Positions 54,537-64,000 of a stretch of DNA of 64,000 bases are shown here, piece after piece. The stretch comes from Cristatella mucedo. Taxonomy: Eukaryota; Bryozoa; Phylactolaemata; Cristatellidae. Location: assembly GCA_009760855.2 (NCBI GenBank), contig WPIO01000041.1, positions 621,001 through 685,000 on the forward strand. The letters run 5' to 3'. Position 1 is the first letter of the stretch. The number at the start of each line of letters is the position of its first letter. The position numbers and the translations under genes are program-made. Under the pieces are notes generated by a model. The model was not told the origin of the DNA, made no database searches, and saw nothing but the letters and a program-made list of their open reading frames with translations.

Positions 54537-55262
54537 CATATGCACAGGGTTAGCATGCAAATGCGGTTATTGGCAGCATGCATAGTGTCAGCGCGCATAA
54601 GCACATGAAGGATGAATCACAGGGACCCACTAAACGCTATCCTAACTAGGTGTGTTTTCAAGTTCATTTTAAAATTGGTCAAGTCAGGGGATGTTCTGAC
54701 GCAAGTCGGGAGGAAGTTCCAGGCTTTGGGAGCATACGAATTAAATGCACGGTCTTCAAAGGATTTGAGGTTTGTACGAGGTATTTGTAGACTGTTGGAT
54801 TCCGAAGAGCGGGTGGTACGATACTTGGCCTGTTGGGGGAGTAGACCTAAGAGATAGGCTGGAGCCAAAGAATGAAGTGACCTAAAAGTCAGCGACAAGA
54901 CCTTGAAGTCGATTCGTTGCTTGACTGGTAGCCACTGCAGGTTGGCGAGAAGTGGTGTGATATTACAATGCGACGCTCACGACAGAAAGCTGAGCTGGAG
55001 AGTTTTGCACCAGCTGCAATCGCCTGATTGCACATGCCGGTAGGCCAGTGAGCAATGAGTTGCAGAAGTCGAGACGGGATGTCACGCATGGACCAACTTG
55101 GACGTGGTATTCTTATCTAAACAAGCCCGAATTTTTGTATTTTTGTGCAGCTGAAATAGGCAGAGTTGACTGTGGAGCTGATGTGGTCGTCTAAAGAGAT
55201 GTCACTTTGGAACATCGTTTACTTTTAGAAAATTTGCTGCCATCCATGTGCGGATGTCATGA
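54537..55262 (-). mobile_element. L2-type LINE copy A, tandem to its neighbour
   Basis: Begins directly at the 5' end of the preceding copy with 3' UTR sequence (ATGCACAGGGTTAGCATGCA) but without the tail, then C-terminal coding blocks, stopping at the ATTTGCTGCCATCCATGTGC region. Confidence 0.85.
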
Positions 55263-55289
55263 CGCAGGTCGCGAGTAAGTTAATTTGTA

Positions 55290-55645
55290 AATGTAATACA
55301 TTTGATAAAGCGCCCTCAGCGAACTCAATCTCTTTCTACGTGCTCTACATTTGCTGCACAGCTAGCACGATAAAATGGTTAGTGGTAGCTTGCTCAAAAA
55401 GCGACAAGAATAACGTCGTAAGGGGAGACATGAACAGTGTCAGCCTGCAAATATGGTTATTGGCAGCGTGCACAGTGTCAGCACGCATAAGCACATAAAG
55501 ATTGAATCACCGGGACCCTCTGAATGCTGTGACAAGTAAATGCGTTTGTAGTTTCTTTTTAAATGTGGTCAAATCAGAAGATGTCACGATGCAGGTCGGG
55601 AGTAAGTTACAGGCTTTGAAAGCATACTAATTGGGTATATACTTT
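55290..55645 (-). mobile_element. L2-type LINE 3' end, third in the cluster
   Basis: TACATTTGATAAAGCGCCCT tail at the left, then 3' UTR blocks and the beginning of the C-terminal coding region (GATGCAGGTCGGGAGTAAGT) up to about 55640. Confidence 0.82.
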
Positions 55646-55689
55646 TGAGTAACATACACAACAGGCCGAGCGTATTCATATGGAAAACC

Positions 55690-55755
55690 TTTTTTGTTAG
55701 CCCGTGATGGGACTTGAACCCGGAAAACTTTCAGATTAGTAATCCTCATATGTAC
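55690..55755 (-). mobile_element. tRNA-like sequence (3' half), probable pseudogene or SINE piece
   Basis: The minus strand reads GAGGATTACTAATCTGAAAG, an anticodon-arm-like piece, and TTCCGGGTTCAAGTCCCATC, which holds a perfect polymerase III B box (GGTTCAAGTCC) in a T-arm-like setting. No A box or acceptor stem partner is visible upstream, so it is not called as a functional tRNA. Confidence 0.5.
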
Positions 55756-55759
55756 ATCA

Positions 55760-56510
55760 TTGTCGGAAAATATGAAACATAATTCTAAGGATTCTAAACG
55801 TCGGGTTCGTTTCCGTTTTCAGTTAACCAACTGTATTTTCGCCGGTATCTCGCCGACAAACATCCAGTAGTGGTAAACTATGGTAAGCAATGAATTACAA
55901 TGGAGACATCCCATCGTGGCACACGCCTCTCTAACTCAATTCACTTAGCTTAGCCTAAACTCGAACTACGACTTTTTTTAGAGACCGTACGTTCAGTTTC
56001 TACGCTCCGGAAGCCTTAAAATCATCAACCATCGATATCGCAATTCATTACTTGTCGTGATTTAAAAGGAAGATGTGAGCATTTGCTTCATCGGGGTGAA
56101 TATTTTTGAAGCGGTAATTGAATGAAGCTTTTGAAAATAAAGGTGACGATACTTTTCATACTAACCCCTAACGAATGAATCAATACAGCAATACATCAAT
56201 ACAGCAATACATCAAGCGTTTTCAATGCACCGTAGATGAAGCAAATCTCATTCTATGCACTTAAGCATATTCTTCAAAGGAATCCCAAACCAGAATAAAA
56301 AATGCCTCTTGTCTACTAAATTTAAAATGCTGCTTAGAATGAGATTTGGTTCCCTTACGGTGTTACGCAAATGTTTAATAATAAGTATTAACAATATTGC
56401 AGTTACAAGTCACACCCATATTTGCTCAGCTACGTAAGTTTTCACATTGAAAAAAGAGTGGTTTTACCGTATTGTTACTAGAAAACAACGGAATTTTAGT
56501 CGGATATGTA
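55760..56510. other. Interval without recognised gene
   Basis: AT-rich, no exon or retroelement recognised; a short duplicated AATACATCAATACAGC piece near 56190. Confidence 0.4.
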
Positions 56511-56514
56511 TGTA

Positions 56515-57870
56515 TGTATCTCCGTCAGTAACTCCACAAAGTCATAAAGACCATGTGGGTGTTACGCAGGAGAGTTTTGTATAGCGCACTCACAGCCAAA
56601 GCGGCTTTCGGTACGCATTCGGTAGCCAACAGACTTCGTCTCACGCAACAAAGAGAAAGTGGGAAGCATAGCAGAGTCAGGAGAGCAGTTGAGGTAGTGA
56701 GTAGCATAGAAGTAGCAGTTCAGGACCGCTGAAAAAGATGTGCCATAGTCGGCAGTTGGAGAGTTGATGTCGTTGCGTAAGAATTGTGGAAGCGAGTTCC
56801 ACAGTCTAGGACCTGCAGAGCTAAAGCTTCTGTCGCCAACTGTCTTTAAGCGGAGGAATGGGACAGCTAATTTATTGTCCACACAGGACCTGAGGGCGCG
56901 AACAGGCTGAAACTGATGCAGCAGTTCAGCTAGGTATGAAGGAGCCAAGCCGTGGCGGGCCTTGTGGGTCAGCGTAAGAACTTTGCTCTGTATCCTTTGC
57001 TCAACCTGCAACCATCCCAGCTCTTCCAGCAAAGGTGACACGTGCTCAAACCGCTGGGACTTGAAGACCAGCCCTGCAGCCATATTCATAGTCCGCTGTA
57101 GTGGCATAATAGCTTTCTTAGGTAGCCCAGCCAAAAGGGAATTACAATAATCAAGCCGAGACAGAACTAAAGAGCTAGTTAAATTTTTTACAAGCCACTG
57201 TGGGAGACAGCTCCTAATCTTGGATAGGGATCGGATGTGATGGCTAGCTGTAGAGGCAGTCTTCTGAATGAAGCTTTTTAATTTGAGGCAGCTGTCGAAC
57301 ACGACACCTAGATTACGAGCACGTGGTGAAGGTCGCACAATAGCATCACCTATTAGAACAGCAAAGCCTTTTAATCCTGCCACACGCTTAGGGTGTCCTA
57401 TGAGAAGCAGTTCAGTTTTATCGTCATTTAATTTCAGGAAGTTTTCCGACATCCAGGATCGAATATCGGCAAGGCAAGCATTCAGTTTCTCAGTTGCTGC
57501 AGCAGATTCCGACGGTTTAAATGACAAATACAACTGAGTATCGTCAGCATAGAAGTGATATCCTATTCCATGGGCCTTAATCACTTTTCCCAGAGGTTGC
57601 GTATAAATGGAGAACAGCAAGGGACCAAGTACAGACCCTTGAGGGATTCCACAGGTGACCCTTCTCATGTCTGAGACCTGACCCCCACACGACACGGATT
57701 GAACACGATCAGACAAGTAGGATTTAAACCACGCCAGTGCCTCGTCTGCCAGACCGATCGTTGTTCTCAGTCGTTCAAGCAGAACTTCGTGATCAATGGT
57801 GTCGAAGGCAGCGGACAGATCTAGCAGAGCTAAGGCAGTGACATTCCCGTCGTCGTATAATACTATCAAT
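56515..57870 (-). mobile_element. L2-type LINE subfamily B with a long open RT frame
   Basis: The minus-strand frame 56562-57998 (478 codons) covers DDGNVTALALLDLSAAFDTI, GIPQGSVLGPLLFSIYTQPL, YHFYADDTQLYLSF with an intact YADD, and a C-terminal region, in one unbroken frame. The first 43 codons (57871-57998) belong to flanking DNA, which marks the 5' truncation. The 3' end differs from subfamily A and no ATT-type tail is present. The absence of stops suggests it is the youngest LINE copy here. Confidence 0.92.
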
Positions 57871-58034
57871 AGTGGTACAACGTTTTTATAGGATCCTGAA
57901 AGAACTAAAAATAACTCAATCCACTCGAGATGTACCGAGAATGAAGCATAACAACTGGCCCAATTTCTGTGTGCATTATGATGTAAATGTGATCTCATCC
58001 GGATTATTCAAATTTCCCGAGGAACGCATAATTG

Positions 58035-58960
58035 TTTCAGCGTGTTTTTATGTCGTCAGGTCAAGAGACTTCGTGACGTCAATCGCTAGCCAGTTCCGGG
58101 CTTTAAGTGAAAATGAAAATGATGACCGGTCTCTGTATGCTTTGAGGTTGGACGAAAACACGGCTAAATATTTCGAGTCACGGGAGCGCTCGGAACTCTT
58201 CGCCGGCTCGTGACTTGTGCTTTTTACTAGGTTCAGGCCTGAGCAGAACAGGAATGAAGGGAGCAGGTATCGAGTGATATATATAGCTGCGAAGTCTACT
58301 TTATGGGAAGTCAGTGCAGGTTGGCTTGAAGTAGTATCGTATGGCAGCTGTGGCATTCACGGCAGGCAAGCCTGGCTGCCGAGTTGTGTACCACCAGTAA
58401 GCGATCTGCTAAAAAAAAGTTGAAAGGCCAGCAAGTGCTGGCGTCAAAAAATCCACGTCAGATTTCAGAAATGCATGGACCAGCTTGGCTCTGAGGTAGA
58501 CTTGCATAAGAAAGGGCAAATTTTTGCAACGCTAAGCACTTGTGAGTGAAGGTTCATTATGGGCATGGAAACCTCTGGATTGCTCAGAATTTGCAATAAA
58601 CATGTCGGGTGAGTCCATTTTGTGGGTTAGGCTTTCCAGTTTGTACGTGAGAAAATTTCAGCTGATCAAACAGCGTCAGTTGTGTAGCGGCAGAAACCCT
58701 TAGCGGCTAAAAAACCATTTGCAGAGGGCAATAAATGATTGCCTGCTACAGGGCTTAGAACCCCCAACTTGGGCGTGAACTTCGAGCACCTTAAGCCTGG
58801 ACTCAGATCCGATGGGGGCGTTTTCTTGGTATCGCTGGGATACCCTTAGCATCAAAATAGTTTTTTCGTCATTTAATTTAAGAAGTTTGCCTCAATCCAG
58901 GTGTGAATATCAGCATTAAGTGCTGCGAGGTAATTTAGAATTCTATGACTGAAATCGGTA
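58035..58960 (-). mobile_element. L2-type LINE, third variant, decayed
   Basis: The minus frame 58048-58356 resembles the C-terminal region of the other LINEs (YRDRSSFSFSLKARNWLAID in the place of FGDRAFSSYAPKAWN). Further decayed blocks run to about 58960, ending near the TTTAATTTAAGAAG segment. Too diverged to assign to subfamily A or B. Confidence 0.65.
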
Positions 58961-59219
58961 GAGTATCGGCAGAGTACCAGTCAAGTAAAGACTACTGGCT
59001 GATTGCCCTTAGGCTTATGTCGTTACTGAGATAAATTGAGTGAAATATTTAGTTCCCATTCTTCAGTACGCTGCCTCGTCTAATCCGGAACACTATAGCA
59101 ATAGCAAGATATAGTACAACGGCTGGCTATTTTCTTTGGAATACTTCCTACATTTAATGGCCAGGTAATGTAAGCCGTTTTTGCATGCGTCTATTCACTA
59201 TTTAACACATTATCTCAAC

Positions 59220-60170
59220 TCCGTGGTTTCCTACATTGGTGACATCCGCATTTGGATGGCAGCAAAACTTTAAAAAATGAAAAAGATAAAGCCAACCTAT
59301 TTGTTACGGGCTAACCTACTGTGACTCGGAAATTGAAAAATCGATCAATTTAAATGGTTTCCGCCACCATTCATATCCTGCAGCATCTGAACGAAACATC
59401 TGGGCGTCCTGTTTCGAAGAGACCTTTCGCCAGATGACCACATGATGATGATGATGACCAGATGACCACAGATGACCACACAGCTCCTCGCTTAAGTCTG
59501 CCCACTTTAGTTTATATAATATTTTAAAAATAATCTCAGGTCTGCTTAGGCGGGAAACCACATTTAAGTTGATGATTGCATTTTTTACATCCCGCGTTGA
59601 CTCACTGTAACTCGCTGCCCGCAGGCCCGCCCCAACCAATGCAAGCACGTACTCACAGCTGGGGCAAAACTCTGGTGACAATGCATGCCTTGTCTTGAGC
59701 ATCGCCGTTGCTACATTGCGTCGCTACTCTTTGACTTTCACTGGCTACCCATCAAGTAGCACATCAAGACGTTCTGTCACTCACTTCTAGGTTCCTTCAT
59801 TGTCTTGCTCCAACCTACCAATCCGAAGTAGTTCCCAGTCAAGCGAAGTGTCATGCACGTGGCTCTTTTAATACAAGCCTCTTACCTGCGCCTCGAACCA
59901 ACCTCTAATTCTTTGGCGAACGTGCCTTTATTTCGTATACCCCCAAAGGTTGGAATTCACTTCGGACTGACGTCACGACACCCGCTGACTTGAGGACATT
60001 TAAAAAGAAGCAAAAAATGCATCTGCTCCTCACAGCATTGGCTGGTGCTTGTGAATTGTCCTTGGATTGCTTGTATGTGCTGACACTGCATGGCTTATCG
60101 CTAAATATTTTCACATGATTCCTTTACAGCATGTATGTATAGTGGCTAGGACGAGATAAAGCTCTCTGAA
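59220..60170 (+). mobile_element. L2-type LINE, decayed, ending at a foldback element
   Basis: + strand blocks from GACATCCGCATTTGGATGGC through AAGTCTGCCCACTTTAGTTT to the tail start GTGGCTAGGACGAGATAAAG, CTCTCTGAACGCT. The rest of the tail is missing and the foldback element begins there. Confidence 0.75.
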
Positions 60171-61008
60171 CGCTCAGTTTAATTTTAGCCACCAATGTGA
60201 ATTGATACGGATATTTTCCTGAGAAATAATCGAAAGGCTGCCTCTAGCATCTCTGGCAGACGCATTTGGCATATACATAGACTTATGCAGTATCTATGAT
60301 GGTGTCTATGGAAGATATGGAATGATACATGTATACATGTATAAGATACATGTATCTTACGTATACATGTATCTTATAATTGTGTACATGTAACTTAAAG
60401 TTTATTGTAATAAAGTTATTTGTTGTAATATAAAGTTATTTGTTGTCATATAAGTTATTGAATTTATAAATATATATATACTGTAATTAATAATTTAATA
60501 TTGTATAAATGTATCTTACAATTGAATACATGTATTTTGGCCACAGACATAGCCAAAGATATCTTCCATATGATACATGTATAATTGTATACATGTATAA
60601 TTGTATACATGTATAAGATACATGTATACAATTATAAGATACGTGTATACAATTATAAGATACATGTATACAATTATAAGATGCATGTATACAATATTAA
60701 CTTATAAATTACAATATATATATATATATATATATATTCAATAACTTATATTACAATAAATAACTTTATTACAATAAACTGTAAGATACATGTATACAAT
60801 TATAAGATACATGTATACATAAGATACACGTATCTTATACATGTATACATGTATCATTCCATATCTTCCATAGACACCATCATGGGTACTGCATAAGTCT
60901 ATGTATATGCCAAATGCGTCTACCAGAGATGCTAGAGGCAGCCTTTCGATTATTTCTCAGGAAAATATCCGTATCAATTCACATTGGTGGCTAAAACTAA
61001 ACTGAGCG
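60171..61008. mobile_element. Foldback (MITE-like) element, 838 bp with about 180-bp inverted arms
   Basis: The left arm starts CGCTCAGTTTAATTTTAGCC and the right arm is its reverse complement ending at 61008. Over the first 180 or so bases only a handful of differences are visible, so the arms are nearly identical. The middle is AT-rich and holds many copies of ATACATGTAT and a 20-21 bp unit containing AAGATACATGTATACAATT. No transposase frame. The superfamily cannot be set, as no convincing target-site duplication was found. Confidence 0.85.
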
Positions 61009-61009
61009 A

Positions 61010-61975
61010 TTGGCTCAAGGTTCCTGTACTTACGATGTGTATATTACTTAAAACTATCCATAAGGAAGCTATAAATAGTTTTTATGCAATGAACTTATCA
61101 ACAGAATGTCTCAGTGGCTTTTCCATCTATCCATTATAGAGATACACATCAAGTAGTACACTGTTTTATTTTCTTGAAAATTCAAGCGTGACTACATTAT
61201 GATAAACTGAAGCAAATGTTAAAAAGAAATTATTATTTTCTCTTTTAACAACAGACTATTAGCCGTAGCTGTATCTGAAATTTTTTTGGCAAGGAGTAAA
61301 TTCAGATTAATCATTTTCCTATTAAGAAAAGCAAAGTTTGTGTGAATTAATGTCCATTTATTACACGTTTGAGACTAAGCAAAGATACGAAAAACTGTAC
61401 TACCTAAGAACGAATTTAAAGTGAATTTTTTTGTTGCACAGTGTTATAACCTGATCTACTAGCTATTGCCCTGGAGAAGCTGTATTGACACTATGCGTCC
61501 GGTAACACGTGCGTTTCTCGAGTTGAGGTTTGTATCATATCCTTTAAAGAAATTTTGTATTGAGAATATGGCTGTCGTGGGTTTTTTCTTCTGATTAGTT
61601 TAAAACTAATATTAAAGTACTTTTTGAGTTAGCGCTTGAATGTCTTTAAGAGAAATGCTGCATTCATTTACCTGACCATCTGACTGCCTTGTGAGCTTTT
61701 TATTGGCGTAGAAATTTAGCATTTAATTAGCTTCGCAGCCACGTAAGAACGAACGTCAATGCTTGTCCCGACAGTCAAATTTACGGGCGGAACATCACGT
61801 GCCTTGGAATGTAAAATGACGAGGTAATCAGTCACTACGCAGCGGAAAATGAGATTGCCTAAACTATTTGGCAGACTCTCCTTAACCTATGCACCCTTAA
61901 GTGGTGTCTGGATTAAAGATTTTATACTGGACTTTGAACGAGGGAAGACATTTTAGAAATTGTATAGTAAACGTA
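61010..61975. other. Interval without recognised gene
   Basis: AT-rich sequence without exon or retroelement that I recognise. Confidence 0.4.
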
Positions 61976-61980
61976 ACTAA

Positions 61981-62095
61981 CTTCTATGGCGCCAAAAGAG
62001 AATTCAATCTTTATTCAGACGCTTCGAATATGCCACGGGACTCGAGCCCACGGCCTCGGCCATCGAATACATTTACCTGACCTTGGTCATTTCGA
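61981..62095 (-). mobile_element. tRNA-derived SINE, copy 7, head truncated
   Basis: Plus-strand text CTATGGCGCCAAAAGAGAAT, TCAATCTTTATTCAGACGCT and GGGACTCGAGCCCACGGCCT match the SINE tail and B-box region in reverse; the A-box half is diverged or lost. Confidence 0.78.
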
Positions 62096-62368
62096 AGCAA
62101 CGCTGTGACGCTCAATTTTCATAGAGCTGCTGCAACTCAGCCTAGTTGGTCACACTTCTGAATAGAGGCATGCCGTCATATCTTGATATAGAGGGAAGCT
62201 TCATGTTTTGATGGATGCTCTCGTCGGCATAATGATTAGTCTCACGGATTCTGGATTCTGGTCTTTCATTTATATCATGCTGACGGTGAACAAGGCTCGC
62301 AATGATATCACCGTCGCGTCCTGGGATTTTTGCGATGCACGACTGACCCATTATTGAGGCCGTGCTGC

Positions 62369-63026
<658 letters not shown>

Positions 63027-63029
63027 CAA

Positions 63030-63743
63030 AGACGGTTGGAGTTTCCGTGTTTTTGCGAAGTTTTCTTACCTACCCTCCAATGACTTGTATTCGTCCCTCT
63101 TAACTTTCGCCAAGCGAAAGTTCTGTAGCGGCCCCATTAGAACCAGCAGTCTAGCTCTGGGAGATTAATAAAATTAAGTATCTGAAACATTGGCCTAGCG
63201 CCCTGTGAGAGCTACGTCGGTGGGCAGGAGTAACATCGATCGGTTAATTACAGCGTGCGCAATTATTGAGCAGCACTCGCGAGCGAACTGGGTGCAGCGA
63301 GGGCCTTCGCGCCCTTCCTAGCTAGTTGCTCTTTGTTAATGCGGTGGCTAATGCTGCGCTTTTCATCCATCGTCTGGAAAAACTGCAATTCTCCCATCGA
63401 TAGCATCCATTGAGATTTTAATTTGAAATTTTTGAAAAATTTGAATTTGAAATTTTTTTAATTTGAATCAATAGCTAGTTCTGCACTTTGACGCTCAATG
63501 GTCGAGCTTGCGTGACGTACGAGATTTAACAGTGCGTCATTGTCTGCTGTATGAAAACCGCGTTGGCTGCACGGGCATTTTTTAAACACAGCGTCGTCGT
63601 CTGCCGTTAACTGAGTTAACACCGTTTACTGAGTGCGATGAAATCCTTTTCGTGACGAGATCCTGCTATCTCCGCGACCTCCGGTATTGCGCTATCCGCC
63701 GCTTAAGCGACCGAGACTAGTCTCCTTTCGGCGTTCTATGCAG
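63030..63743. other. Interval upstream of a candidate exon
   Basis: Holds a short SINE-tail echo (CCTAGCGCCCTGTGAGAGCT at 63194) and a repeated TTTGAAATTT piece at 63417-63468. The second half is CpG-richer. No other exon recognised. Confidence 0.4.
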
Positions 63744-63929
63744 GCCTTATGAAGCCTCGGGTTTCAACTTCCACCCGTGCGCTCGAACTGAATCTCAACG
63801 TGCTTGTGCGAGCGAATACACTTCTATTCGCAAGTTTGGCGCCAAGCTGCAAGCGCTGCGCCTGCAGCTGCTGCGGTCGGCGACCGCGGCCGTAGCTTCC
63901 CCGCACGAATTGCGTAGGTCCTGGCGAGT
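63744..63929 (+). CDS. Unidentified candidate internal exon
   Basis: Acceptor cggcgttctatgcag ends at 63743 and donor GAGT|gtaagc starts at 63930. The 186-nt exon is entered in phase 1 (one base needed is two; the first full codon is CCT at 63745) and leaves two bases. It is open: PYEASGFNFHPCARTESQRA, CASEYTSIRKFGAKLQALRL, QLLRSATAAVASPHELRRSW. The last third is GC-rich with a helix-like Leu pattern. It reads through into a stop just after the donor, which fits an internal exon. Family unknown; the gene would extend beyond the window. Confidence 0.4.
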
Positions 63930-64000
63930 GTAAGCAACTCCTACTCTCCCCCCTGTCAAGCGGGTCGCCGCAGAGTTCTCGCTAACCGCTGAATTGTGGT

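Overview
The window is nuclear DNA of an animal: genes are split by introns with GT/AG borders, most of the sequence is decayed L2-type (CR1/L2 group) LINE copies, tRNA-headed SINEs and simple repeats, and there is nothing resembling bacterial operons. Two genes can be named with good support, both on the + strand. The second (a prohormone-4 type neuropeptide precursor) belongs to a family known from protostomes, and its peptide part lacks the arthropod signature, so a non-arthropod protostome (for example a lophotrochozoan) is my best guess; the species cannot be told from the sequence.

Layout. 1-11.6 kb: no recognisable gene; decayed LINE pieces, a 174-bp (AT)n, a (GA)n, a 36-nt poly-C and a SINE inserted in a LINE. 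11.6-15.3 kb: GPATCH4, a nucleolar G-patch protein, seen as a G-patch exon (11608-11858), a short exon ending at 14064 and a Lys-rich terminal exon (14788-15277); its first exon was not found and one junction is unresolved. 15.3-38.8 kb: gene-poor, with LINE/SINE fragments, CpG-rich patches without an assignable gene (18.8-20.1, 24.3-24.8 and 34.0-35.1 kb), and one unidentified open stretch on the minus strand (30.15-30.55 kb). 38.8-47.9 kb: CpG-rich promoter with a TATA box and a three-exon prohormone-4 gene (40277-40490, 42702-42836, 47539-47858) encoding 222 residues: signal peptide, a basic-site peptide region, one LDL-receptor class A domain on its own phase 1-1 exon, and a helical C-terminal domain. 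48.8-63.1 kb: (AT)n and (CT)n tracts, a tandem cluster of LINE copies (53.1-55.6 kb), a second LINE subfamily with a 478-codon open RT frame (56.5-57.9 kb), and an 838-bp foldback element with about 180-bp inverted arms. 63.74-63.93 kb: a well-bordered but unidentified candidate exon.

The most connected biology outside the genes is the LINE/SINE pair: the tRNA-like SINE carries a 3' tail resembling that of the local L2 LINEs, which is what is expected if it borrows their reverse transcriptase. No new enzymatic or defence system is seen. All boundaries were read by eye; LINE/SINE ends are approximate to about 10-30 bases.
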